DNA of 43,503 nt from the NCBI RefSeq assembly GCF_000429505.1, contig NZ_AUBZ01000037.1, forward strand, positions 1 to 43,503. Reading direction: 5' to 3'. The DNA is from Aliagarivorans taiwanensis DSM 22990. GTDB lineage: Bacteria > Pseudomonadota > Gammaproteobacteria > Enterobacterales > Celerinatantimonadaceae. Made by a program: the position numbers and the translations under genes. The notes beneath the pieces are model-generated. The model made no database searches and was not told where the DNA came from. It worked only from the letters and a program-made list of their open reading frames with translations. Numbering within the stretch: position 1 is the stretch's first letter; each line of letters begins with the position of its first letter. Shown here one piece after another: positions 32,024-40,072 of the stretch.

Positions 32024-32575
32024 ATGCAGCTACCTTTGTTCCCACTGTCCATGCTGTTACTGCCCGGGGGACTCTCTAAGCTTCGGATATTTGAGCCACG
32101 CTATCAGCGGCTGGTCAGCTTGGCGACCTCCTCAGGGCAAGGCTTTATCCTTACGCCAGCCACCGAAGATTACGAGTTAGGCGTACGCTGCTATATCAAT
32201 GACTTTGAACAGCTCGAAGACGGACTACTCGGCATTGATATCTGCGCAGAGCAACGGGTAAACATCAACAACGTCTACCGCGACGATGATGGGCTCAACT
32301 TCGCTGAGTGCGAAATCGCCCCCGACTGGCAGTGGCAACAACAAACTGCCTCCGAACAGCTATCCCGTCAGCTCGAAAACCTGCTGGCACAACATCCTTG
32401 TTACGCCGATCACCCAGAAGCCAGGCACTTAGATTCACCCGGTTGGTGTATCTGCCGCTGGCTCGAGTTGCTCCCTTTTAGCAACGAAGCACGCGCTCAC
32501 ATCCTCTCTGAAGACAACCCGGTCGTGCTGGAGCACCTTGCAGAACAATTGGCTGCTGCGATCACACAAGCTTGA
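32024..32575 (+). CDS. Stand-alone Lon N-terminal (substrate-binding) domain protein
   Basis: 183 aa. Begins LPLFPLSMLLLPGGLSKLRIFEPRYQRLV, the typical LON-domain opening (shortened: PLFPLSMLLLPGG ... FEPRY), with no ATPase or protease domain. Family members are known in many proteobacteria, with undefined function. The weak upstream SD leaves the start at 32024 likely but not certain. Same strand as the J-domain gene, 65 nt apart. Confidence 0.8.
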   Translation: MQLPLFPLSMLLLPGGLSKLRIFEPRYQRLVSLATSSGQGFILTPATEDYELGVRCYINDFEQLEDGLLGIDICAEQRVNINNVYRDDDGLNFAECEIAPDWQWQQQTASEQLSRQLENLLAQHPCYADHPEARHLDSPGWCICRWLELLPFSNEARAHILSEDNPVVLEHLAEQLAAAITQA

Positions 32576-32809
32576 CACCCTCAATACCACATCACCCTTC
32601 CATATAGATTATGTAAACTATTGATTGTAGTTAACTTTTATAAATTTAATGATGGCCTTATGGCGCTGAATGCTTATTATAGAGGGATGTCGCTGAAAAG
32701 GATTTTGGTTAGAAGCTTAGGATGTTGATACGTACCAGTGCGTCGTTCAACAACTAAAATTGTTAGGGCTTGCTAGTTAGGAGTCAGCAAGGACCCGCAA
32801 AGGTGAATA

Positions 32810-33034
32810 ATGAGATATAAAGCCAAGGCGAATGCGCCAATTAATCACGCCTTACCGCTAGTGCAACACGCAACATCAGATGAAGGAACCCTTTGGAATA
32901 TCGAGCAAGAGAAAGATCTTCTCTGTGTTGAGTTCACTTCCAACTTAAGCATTGATCGTCTTCAGCAAGGTTTCGAGAACGCCGCCAAACTATTAGGTCT
33001 ACGCGACCCCGTTCGCCTGTTCAAGATCCGCTAG
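32810..33034 (+). CDS. Small protein of unknown function (74 aa)
   Basis: Not recognised. Soluble, mixed charge, beginning MRYKAKANAPINHALPLV and ending LGLRDPVRLFKIR. It has a good AAGG SD 6 nt before the ATG and its own UUCG-loop terminator. The 234 bp upstream (32576-32809) are AT-rich with no other gene seen and probably hold a long leader. The expression signals make it a real gene. Confidence 0.7.
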   Translation: MRYKAKANAPINHALPLVQHATSDEGTLWNIEQEKDLLCVEFTSNLSIDRLQQGFENAAKLLGLRDPVRLFKIR

Positions 33035-33065
33035 ATCAACGCTCACACATTCCAATTGCAAAAAG

Positions 33066-33090
33066 TAACCGCTTCGGCGGTTATTTTTTT
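33066..33090 (+). terminator. Terminator of the 74-aa gene
   Basis: TAACCGC / GCGGTTA closed by a TTCG tetraloop and followed by seven Ts. Confidence 0.92.
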
Positions 33091-33121
33091 GCCTGCGTTT
33101 TATCAGACTGACAACGCTTAA

Positions 33122-33279
33122 TACCAATCTAGATAAGTTAATGGTCAGATATTGCGCAGGGAAAATCATTGAGGACGAGGAGGCGCTTGCCGTAACTAGT
33201 GGACTAATTACAAAAGCGCTGACGCTGTCATCAATGATTTTAACCAGCAAGAATGATCAGTTACTTATGTAGATTGGTA
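33122..33279. repeat. 158-bp palindromic MITE-like element
   Basis: The ends are perfect 10-bp inverted repeats TACCAATCTA / TAGATTGGTA (33122-33131, 33270-33279), with imperfect similarity continuing to about 28 bp. An inner 11-bp pair AAAATCATTGA / TCAATGATTTT (33162-33172, 33231-33241) lies symmetrically, and a GCGCTT/AAGCGC pair further in makes it foldable overall. A TAA triplet flanks both ends (33119-33121, 33280-33282) as a possible target duplication. It has no ORF of its own. It lies between two terminators. Confidence 0.75.
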
Positions 33280-33323
33280 TAACCTACTTACTTATCGTCT
33301 GAAAACTGTGACATGCAATAGAC

Positions 33324-33354
33324 ATAAAAAAACCCGTTGCAAGCAACGGGTTTT
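33324..33354 (-). terminator. Terminator of the tRNA-Ser operon
   Basis: A 12-bp perfect stem AAAACCCGTTGC / GCAACGGGTTTT with a minus-strand run of seven Ts, immediately after the tRNA-Ser(GCU) CCA end. Confidence 0.92.
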
Positions 33355-33360
33355 CTAATA

Positions 33361-33453
33361 TGGCGGTGAAGGAGGGATTCGAACCCTCGATAGGGCTACA
33401 AACCCTATACTCCCTTAGCAGGGGAGCGCCTTCAGCCACTCGGCCACCTCACC
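33361..33453 (-). tRNA. serX-like tRNA-Ser(GCU): tRNA-Ser (anticodon GCU)
   Basis: 93 nt with CCA encoded. The minus strand begins GGTGAGGTGGCCGAGTGG. The anticodon loop CTGCTAA gives GCU, reading AGC/AGU. A long variable arm and TTCGAATC T-loop follow. The anticodon stem is CTCCC/GGGAG. It resembles E. coli tRNA-Ser(GCU) nearly base for base in the acceptor and anticodon arms. Confidence 0.97.
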
Positions 33454-33498
33454 GGCGCTAACTCAACTCTGCTCATTGCAGACTCAAGTTGCTAAACA

Positions 33499-33586
33499 TG
33501 GCGGTGACGGAGAGATTCGAACTCTCGATACGTTGCCGTATACACACTTTCCAGGCGTGCTCCTTCAGCCACTCGGACACGTCACC
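33499..33586 (-). tRNA. tRNA-Ser(GGA): tRNA-Ser (anticodon GGA)
   Basis: 88 nt with CCA encoded. The minus strand begins GGTGACGTGTCCGAGTGG. Anticodon loop CTGGAAA gives GGA (UCC/UCU). Long variable arm TATACGGCAACGTAT as in E. coli. It is first in a two-tRNA operon, 45 nt before tRNA-Ser(GCU). Confidence 0.97.
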
Positions 33587-33629
33587 AATTTGTTTCAAAA
33601 GCACGTTCATGCCTCATCAACGAGGCGCT

Positions 33630-33658
33630 AGATTACGGATTCTCACTTACTCGGTCAA
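33630..33658 (-). promoter_or_regulatory. Sigma-70 promoter of the tRNA-Ser operon
   Basis: TTGACC (33653-33658), a 17-nt spacer, and TAATCT (33630-33635) on the minus strand, followed by a GC-rich AGCGCC discriminator typical of stringently controlled stable-RNA promoters. It is 44 nt upstream of the first tRNA. Confidence 0.78.
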
Positions 33659-33720
33659 CCACTTTTTCTATAAAACTCAACCGACTGCCGAGCTTTTCAC
33701 CAAGTAGATGATTATTTAGC

Positions 33721-33743
33721 AAAAAGGCCCCAAATGGGGCCTT
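33721..33743 (-). terminator. Terminator of glk
   Basis: AAGGCCCC / GGGGCCTT with a 4-nt loop; a T-run follows on the minus strand, 18 nt after the glk stop. Confidence 0.88.
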
Positions 33744-33761
33744 GGCTCGCGCGATAAGCGC

Positions 33762-34727
33762 TTAGATTCGATAGCCGTTGGCTTGACGCAAGTAGGCGGC
33801 TGCGCCCTGCAGACCTGGCTGTGACTCAGTGATAACAAACACTGGCACCTTGTTCACAAAGGCCTTAAAGCGACCTTTGTCTTCGAAGCGTTTGATAAAG
33901 TCGCTAGCTTTAAAGAAGTCCATAAAGCGACCGATAATGCCACCAGCGATATAGATACCGCCAAACGTAGACAGGTTCAGCGCAAGGTTGCCACCAAAGC
34001 TACCCAGTACGCGACAGAACACTTCCATCGTCTCGCGACACAGCTCGCAACTTCCGTCTAAACCGCGCTCGGTGATATCAGCAGGTACAAAGTTCTCAGG
34101 GGTTTTCTGGTAAAAATCCGCCAAACCTTGGTAGATGTTCACCAAGCCCGGACCTGACATCAGACGCTCAGCAGAAACATGGCCCAAGCGGTTTTGCAGG
34201 AACTTCAGAATGTGCATCTCTTTGTCGTCGCTCGGTGCGAACTCAACGTGACCGCCCTCACCCGGCAAACAGATAAACTCGCCTTGGTGTTTCACCAAGT
34301 GCGCCACGCCCAAACCAGTACCTGGTCCGTAAACCGCGATAGGCGCATCTGGGTTAACTTCACCACCCTTTACTTGAACCTTTTGGTCTTCGCCCAGTGT
34401 TGGGATAGACATGGCAATGCCAGTAAAGTCGTTGATTAAGTGAAGGTTATCTAGCTCTAGATCCGCTTTTACCTGCTTTTGTGAGAACGCCCAGCTGTGA
34501 TTGGTCATCTCAATCCAATCTTTGTCCGTTGGGCATGCAATAGCGATACACGCTTGGGTAACTTGGGTTTCTTGAGAAGAAAGATAGGTTCGAATAACGT
34601 CAGTGATGGTTGGATAGCCGGCGCATAAGAACTTCTGAATGTTATCGATGTTGCCATCAGACAGATTGACCAACGCAAGACGAATATTTGTACCACCAAC
34701 ATCGGCGACCAAGCCGTACTCAGACAT
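33762..34727 (-). CDS. glk: Glk, glucokinase
   Basis: 321 aa (E. coli 321). Phosphorylates free glucose with ATP, feeding the Entner-Doudoroff and other routes. It shows the phosphate-1 motif LVADVGGTNIRLALV, catalytic Asp in INDFTGIA, GPGTGLGVAHLV, the EGGH sugar motif and a C-terminal adenosine region IYIAGGIIGR. Divergent from hexR with HexR-box candidates between them, suggesting derepression by KDPG. The 34728-35030 spacer holds those sites only. Confidence 0.97.
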   Translation of the reverse strand: MSEYGLVADVGGTNIRLALVNLSDGNIDNIQKFLCAGYPTITDVIRTYLSSQETQVTQACIAIACPTDKDWIEMTNHSWAFSQKQVKADLELDNLHLINDFTGIAMSIPTLGEDQKVQVKGGEVNPDAPIAVYGPGTGLGVAHLVKHQGEFICLPGEGGHVEFAPSDDKEMHILKFLQNRLGHVSAERLMSGPGLVNIYQGLADFYQKTPENFVPADITERGLDGSCELCRETMEVFCRVLGSFGGNLALNLSTFGGIYIAGGIIGRFMDFFKASDFIKRFEDKGRFKAFVNKVPVFVITESQPGLQGAAAYLRQANGYRI

Positions 34728-34801
34728 GAGATTTTCCTTCTATATTTAGATGCAATTAAGCTGGTTTCTCTGCCTCTCGCAGGCAGGAAGTCCATTATCG
34801 T

Positions 34802-34816
34802 TGTAAGTAAATTCTA
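34802..34816. promoter_or_regulatory. Candidate HexR box upstream of glk
   Basis: TGTAAGTAAATTCTA matches the HexR consensus TGTAATWWWATTACA at 12 of 15 positions, 75 bp before the glk start. The consensus is recalled from studies of Shewanella and relatives. Confidence 0.5.
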
Positions 34817-34971
34817 TCGCTTTTGTTTGTAAGTTTCGTTAGAAAACTACCAATTCCTGATACTCTGTTTCAATAATTAGAGCTGGCTCATACAATCGAG
34901 AAAGTCACTAGTCTATGATTAGAGGGCAATCGACTAGAGGAGCGGGTTTTTCAGCGCGTCAGCCGCCACCT

Positions 34972-34986
34972 TGAAAAATAATTACA
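34972..34986. promoter_or_regulatory. Candidate HexR box upstream of hexR
   Basis: TGAAAAATAATTACA matches TGTAATWWWATTACA at 13 of 15 positions, 44 bp before the hexR ATG, consistent with autorepression. Confidence 0.6.
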
Positions 34987-35030
34987 TTTGACGCGTGTTT
35001 AAGGATGACCGCGCTAAAATTACGAAAATT

Positions 35031-35873
35031 ATGAATACATTAGAAAAAATCACGAAAAACCTCGACACCTTTAGTAAGTCGGAGCGTAAGGTTGCAGAAG
35101 TAATCATCGCGTCCCCTCAAACCGCTATCCACTCTAGCATCGCTGCATTAGCCAAATTGGCGGATGTGAGCGAGCCAACGGTTAACCGCTTCTGCCGTCG
35201 TCTGGATACGAAAGGTTTCCCCGACTTTAAACTACATTTGGCACAAAGCCTCGCAAATGGCACGCCTTATGTGAATCGCCATGTTGATGAGGATGATGGC
35301 CCAGAGGCCTATACCTCAAAGATCTTTGAATCCTCCATGGCCTGTCTGGAAGCGGCTAAAAACAGCCTCGATCCACATGCGGTCAATCGTGCGGTAGATA
35401 TCCTCACCCAAGCAAAGAAGATCTCCTTCTTTGGCCTCGGAGCGAGCGCATCCGTCGCCCAAGATGCGCTTAACAAATTCTTCCGTTTCAACGTTCCCGT
35501 CAGCAGCTTCAATGACGTGGTAATGATGCGCATGAGCTGCATCGTGTCCACCGAAGACGACGTTATCGTGTTGATTTCCCACACAGGCCGCACCAAGGCG
35601 ATGGTCGATATCGCCAATTTGGCGCGCCAAAATGACTCAACCGTAATTGGTATCACCAAAAAAGAATCGCCACTGGCTGCCGAGTGTAGCCTGGTCCTGT
35701 CGATGGACGTGCCAGAAGACACTGATGTTTACATGCCAATGGCCTCGCGCATTGCTCAGATGTCACTAATTGACGTGTTGGCAACTGGCTTTACCCTGCG
35801 TCGCGGCGAGAAGTTCCGTGAAAACCTGCGTAAAGTAAAACAGAGCTTAAAAGACTCTCGTATCGAAAAGTAA
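35031..35873 (+). CDS. hexR: HexR, RpiR-family repressor of central carbon metabolism
   Basis: 280 aa from MNTLEKITKNLDTFSKSERK. The N-terminal HTH_6 domain (about residues 1-77: SSIAALAKLADVSEPTVNRFCRRL) is followed by a SIS sugar-phosphate domain (about 120-260, with FFGLGASASVAQDA and LISHTGRTKAMVDIANLA) that senses 2-keto-3-deoxy-6-phosphogluconate in known HexR proteins. A GTG 12 codons upstream is in frame but lacks an SD and adds unconserved sequence. The neighbouring glk supports the assignment over other RpiR members. Confidence 0.9.
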   Translation: MNTLEKITKNLDTFSKSERKVAEVIIASPQTAIHSSIAALAKLADVSEPTVNRFCRRLDTKGFPDFKLHLAQSLANGTPYVNRHVDEDDGPEAYTSKIFESSMACLEAAKNSLDPHAVNRAVDILTQAKKISFFGLGASASVAQDALNKFFRFNVPVSSFNDVVMMRMSCIVSTEDDVIVLISHTGRTKAMVDIANLARQNDSTVIGITKKESPLAAECSLVLSMDVPEDTDVYMPMASRIAQMSLIDVLATGFTLRRGEKFRENLRKVKQSLKDSRIEK

Positions 35874-35906
35874 CACCTCCAGCGTGTTCATCTAGCCGGC
35901 CTTTGA

Positions 35907-36653
35907 TTATTCGGGGCTGGCGACTTCCCCGCCCAGGTAACGCGTTTTAAGCATTTCGATGTAACCTTCTCGTTGTAGCTCTACAATCTTCCGATTCAAG
36001 CTCTCCAACAACGCTTCGTCTACATCCAGTGATGCGGCCAGATAGAGTTGATTGCTGGCAACTGCATCCCCCACCAATAGTGGCTCTATTTGCTGGTCTC
36101 GCTTCCAATACCATAAGGTCTCGTCGGTACCATTAAACCAGGCATCGATTCGCCCCAGCGCCAGCATCGACGGCCCTTTACCGGGTAGGATCTCGACTAA
36201 CTGCTGCTCTGAGAAGCCATTCGCCAATAGCAAATGGTATTGGGCGGTGCCAAAACCTACGCCGATGCTCCTTAGCTCTGCGCGCGCTTGCTTATAGCTA
36301 TCCACCCGACTGCGTAACGAGGCAAAACTTCTCTCCAAGTCCATCACGGGTGCAACCCAAGTAAAACGCTGCTCACGCTCCGGTATTCGGGCGAGGGGAA
36401 GAATGAATGCATCGCGGCCCATACTTACTTCACGCTGGGCTCGCTTCCAAGGGATGAACTCGACGCGAGCGCTTATATCAAGGCGACGAAACGCTTCAAG
36501 TACTGCATCAAGCACGATGCCTCGCCCATAATCCGTTTCGGGATGTTGCATGCTCAACGGGGGCGCTTCGACGCTGTATATCTTATAGTGCTCCTGCGCG
36601 AAAATTGGCGTACTAAACACCAATGTTGCAATCACTAACACAACAACACGCAC
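35907..36653 (-). CDS. Periplasmic solute-binding protein, SBP_bac_3 fold
   Basis: 248 aa, GTG start with GGAGGGTGA SD. Signal peptide MRVVVLVIATLVFSTPIFA, cleaved before QEHYKIYSVE. The mature part follows the family 3 pattern: EAPPLSM, GIVLDAVLEAFRRLDI, FIPWKRAQREVSMGRDAFI (shortened: PWKRAQREV), and the second lobe VGFGTAQYHLLL and GRIDAWFNGTDETLW. No transporter permease or ATPase is adjacent, so it may be an orphan sensor-type protein as in other Alteromonadales. The ligand cannot be told. Confidence 0.8.
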   Translation of the reverse strand: MRVVVLVIATLVFSTPIFAQEHYKIYSVEAPPLSMQHPETDYGRGIVLDAVLEAFRRLDISARVEFIPWKRAQREVSMGRDAFILPLARIPEREQRFTWVAPVMDLERSFASLRSRVDSYKQARAELRSIGVGFGTAQYHLLLANGFSEQQLVEILPGKGPSMLALGRIDAWFNGTDETLWYWKRDQQIEPLLVGDAVASNQLYLAASLDVDEALLESLNRKIVELQREGYIEMLKTRYLGGEVASPE

Positions 36654-36776
36654 TCACCCTCCAGTTTCTAACCAACATCATATGCCTGTATCTAATTTAG
36701 CTAGCGCACACAGTATGTACAAACCGGACTGAAGAAACTACGAACTAACTCATTAATAGCAATGACGAGCGCGCAT

Positions 36777-36806
36777 AAAAAAGCCCGGTATGTAAACCGG
36801 GCTTTT
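36777..36806. terminator. Terminator of psrA-fadE
   Basis: AAAAGCCCGG / CCGGGCTTTT with an 8-nt loop; the minus-strand T-run lies 30 nt after the fadE stop. Confidence 0.88.
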
Positions 36807-36837
36807 ATCTATTGCAGCCACGTGGGCTGCATCGGAG

Positions 36838-39163
36838 TTACGCTACATCGGACTGCACCGACGCAATCGCCTGATCAGCATCTAGCATACCCGGCTCGAA
36901 GTGGTCCACCTGAATGGCTTTATAGCGAAGTTTATCGGCCGCTAGCAGTTGGGCGACTTCGTCCTCTGTCAGCAACTCATGGGCCAGCGCCTGCTCAGCG
37001 ATCTCTTCCAAGGCCACCTTACGTGGCAGTAGCCCCGCTTTTTGCCCCTTGGCAATCTTGCGCTCCAGTGGTTGCACCTTGTACATGGCCTGGAAGGCAT
37101 CTTCAATCAGCGAAACCGGATCCTCTTTGCCGCCGGTAAGCACACATAAGTGGCTCAAGCGCTCGCGCATCGCGCCCGGTGTCATCATGGTCTCGCAAAT
37201 GCGGTGAGAAACACCATCATCCACCAGCTTGTAAGGGTTACCCCACGGGAACACTACTCGCTTAAGAACGGCCGCAACCGCGCCGCTTGGGAAGTTCTGG
37301 AAGTAGCCCTCCAAAGCCTGACCAATCTGATACAGGTTGTTCTCAACCGCCCACTGAACGAAGGGCAACTCTTCGGCCATACGCCCCTGATCTTCGTAGT
37401 GCTTCAAAGTGGCGGTTGCCAAATAAAGGTGACTAAGCACATCGCCAAGGCGCGCCGAAATACGTTCCTTACGCTTCAAGTCGCCGCCCATCACCAGCAT
37501 CGACACATCCGCACACAAGGCTAGGGCTTTGCTCATTCGACCAAGCTGCTGATAGTACTTGGCAGTGGGGCCAGAGACTGGCGCTTTGGCCCAACGCGCA
37601 GCTGTAAGCCCCTGCCCTAGCGCACCAAAGAAGTTGCTCGCGCCAAAGCCGATATGCTTCACCAGCAGCTTGTCGAACTGATCCAAGCCTGCTTGCTCGT
37701 CCGGATTGGCCGCTGCTTGCAGCTCTTTGAGTACATAAGGATGGCAGCGTGTCGCGCCCTGACCGAAGATCATCAGGTTACGGGTAAGGATATTCGCGCC
37801 TTCTACAGTGATGGCAACCGGGATAGCCGCATAGGCGTGACCCAGATAGTTCATCTCGCCGAGCTGAATCGCGCGGCCAGCGTGGATGTCCATCGCATCA
37901 TTGAGAACGGTGCGCGCCATCTCGGTCATATGGTATTTCGCGATGGCGGTAACAATCGCCGGGCTCTGTTTTAGATCCAACGCACCCGCGGTCATTCTGC
38001 GTGCGGCTTCAAGCTGGTAGGTCAAACCGCCAATGCGAGACAGCGCCTCTTCAACCCCTTCAAAGCGACCAATCGACAGGCCAAACTGCTTACGCACGTA
38101 GGCATAAGCACTGGTGCTGCGCGAGCACAAATGGCCCACTGCAGTGCCCAAGGCAGGCAGAGAAATACCACGGCCGGCAGACAAGCACTCCACCAGCATA
38201 CGCCAACCCTTACCGGCGTACTCTTTACCGCCGATGATCCAATCCAGCGGAATGAACACGTCTTCACCGAAGGTAGGTCCATTCATAAAGGCCAAGCCAA
38301 GTGGGAAGTGACGATCGCCGGTACGAACCCCCGGATGATCGGTGGGGATCAACGCACAGGTAATGCCCAAGTCTTGCTCATCACCCAGCAAACCTTCTGG
38401 GTCGTAGAGCTTGAAGGCCAGACCAAGCACGGTTGCCACAGGCGCTAAGGTGATATAACGCTTGTTCCAGTTGAGGCGAATACCGACCACCTCTTCACCG
38501 TTGAATTCTCCCTTGCAGATAATGCCTTTATCAGGAATCGCACCTGCATCGGAGCCAGCTTCTGGCCCGGTGAGCGCGAAACAAGGTACATGAGTGCCAT
38601 CGGCCAGGCCCGGCAACCACTGTTGTTTTTGCTCCTCGGTACCGTAGTGCATCAGCAGCTCCCCCGGACCGAGCGAGTTGGGCACCATCACGGTCACCGC
38701 CGCTGACAAGCTGCGGGTCGCAATCGTGCTCACGATGGTGGAGTTAGCAAAGGCCGAAAACTCTCGCCCGCCATAGCTTTTCGGGATGATCAGCGCGAAG
38801 AAACCTTCTTGCTTGAGGTAATCCCAAACCCGGTTTTGGCAGGTCGCGCTGGTTTTGCACGATGTCGAAGTCGTCGAGCATGCCCATCAAGGTGGCGACC
38901 TGGTTGTCGAGAAACGCTTGCTCCTCTTCGCTGAGGCGCGCTTGCGGGTAATCATGCAGGGTATTCCAGTTTGGCTTGCCGCCGAACAGTTCGCCGTCCC
39001 ACCATACTGAGCCTGCCTCCATCGCTTCTTGCTCGGTCTGCGAGAGCGGTGGCAGGATCTTCTTGAACACCTTAAACACATGTCGGGTGAAGAATCGTTT
39101 ACGCGTTTCCGCGATACATAGCACAACGACCAAAGCCGTCAGCAACATTAATAGTAGGGTCAT
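36838..39163 (-). pseudogene. fadE: fadE, long-chain acyl-CoA dehydrogenase, with a one-base frameshift
   Basis: Oxidises acyl-CoA in the first step of beta-oxidation. The N-terminal frame (38744-39163) begins with a membrane helix MTLLLMLLTALVVVLCIAE, then VFKKILPPLSQTEQEAMEAGS; the second frame (from about 38830 to 36838) holds the FAD and acyl-CoA dehydrogenase core (FALTGPEAGSDAGAIPD, EGANILTRNLMIFGQGA) and the FadE-specific C-terminal domain. At 38829-38831 the plus strand has CCC where CC is needed: RDLPKP should continue VWDYLKQEGFFALIIPKSYG, but the extra base diverts the reading for about 25 residues to a stop. The repaired product would be about 774 aa (E. coli 814). Either a true inactivation or a sequence error. 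Follows psrA by 27 nt with SD GAGGA. Confidence 0.9.
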
Positions 39164-39190
39164 GGTTGGTTCCTCATTCCGTCGTGTTTT

Positions 39191-39826
39191 TTATTGTTGT
39201 TGTATTGGTGCACCAACGCCGGCCGCCAGATAAGGGATCACCTTTCTGATCAGCGTCTCAACGTTGACTTGTTCATTAAAATCGGCATTTGCGATGTCGC
39301 GAAGAGCAGCGCTCGAGGCCATGGTGAATACCACCGTACCCAAGGTAAAGTGCAGTCGCCAAAACATCTCGGCTTCCGTCAGCTGTGGGTACGCACGCCT
39401 TACCGCGGCCTGAAAGCGATCCAGCACTTCACCGAAATGATGGGTGATAAACTTACGCAGGTGGCCTTGGCTGTCGGTATAGCCACGACCGAGTAACAGC
39501 AGAAACAGCGACGTGCCGTGTTTTCGCTGCTCATTCATCGAGAGTAAGGGTTCGACAAAGGCGTTGAAGATATCGTCCAGACTGGGCGCTTGCTCGCTAT
39601 CAAGGTGGGCTTGCATGGCGCGATCAAGCTGGGGCATGAAGGCTTCCAAGTAGCGCATCAGCACCGCTTGAATCAGTTCTTTCTTAGAGCCAAAGTGGTA
39701 GTTCACCGATGCCAAGTTAACCTCGGCATGGGAGGTAATCAGTCGCAAAGAGGTGTCGCTGAAGCCACGTTCAGCAAACAGCCGCTCTGCAGAATCCATA
39801 ATCTTGTGTTTTGTTCCCTGTCTCAC
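39191..39826 (-). CDS. psrA: PsrA-like TetR-family fatty-acid regulator
   Basis: About 211 aa from GTG at 39824-39826. HTH region (about 1-47): IMDSAERLFAERGFSDTSLRLIT..NLASVNYHFGSKKELIQAV, which closely follows PsrA of Pseudomonas and Shewanella; the C-terminal helical domain binds ligand (long-chain acyl groups in known PsrA). A TTG codon at 39850 extends the frame but lies inside the operator, so the GTG start is more likely. It directly precedes fadE, so it would control its own target in cis. Confidence 0.78.
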   Translation of the reverse strand: MRQGTKHKIMDSAERLFAERGFSDTSLRLITSHAEVNLASVNYHFGSKKELIQAVLMRYLEAFMPQLDRAMQAHLDSEQAPSLDDIFNAFVEPLLSMNEQRKHGTSLFLLLLGRGYTDSQGHLRKFITHHFGEVLDRFQAAVRRAYPQLTEAEMFWRLHFTLGTVVFTMASSAALRDIANADFNEQVNVETLIRKVIPYLAAGVGAPIQQQ

Positions 39827-39841
39827 AGCACGCTCACAATT

Positions 39842-39859
39842 TTCAAACAACTGTTTAAA
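39842..39859. promoter_or_regulatory. Candidate PsrA operator
   Basis: TTCAAACAACTGTTTAAA is a palindrome with one mismatch and matches the known PsrA pattern G/CAAAC-N2-4-GTTTG/C except for the last half-site base. It lies 16 bp before the psrA start. Confidence 0.65.
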
Positions 39860-40020
39860 AATTACGTTTAAGTCCTGTGGAAGTCAATCGCGTTGCGTGA
39901 GGCAGATCACTATATCGAGCTTTGGCGCTCATTCCGTAAAAATAAACTTAAATTAAATGCAACTAACTGGAAAAGCGCCGGTCCTAATCTATGCCACTGC
40001 AATTAAACACTATTTGTGAT

Positions 40021-40048
40021 ACCCGGTTATCTTAGCCGGGTTTTTTTT
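40021..40048 (+). terminator. Orphan plus-strand terminator
   Basis: ACCCGG / CCGGGT, extendable to 9 bp with one wobble pair, followed by eight Ts on the plus strand only. No plus-strand gene lies upstream (39827-40020); the flanking genes are both minus-strand. It may end a small RNA. The rest of this 246-bp spacer shows only the PsrA operator. Confidence 0.7.
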
Positions 40049-40072
40049 ATCCTCATTTTCTCCACGCCTACT

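Noticed and set aside
38820-38840. Two separate acyl-CoA dehydrogenase genes at fadE
   Set aside because: The halves join exactly at one extra base into a normal FadE; the second frame has no proper start signal before its conserved residues.
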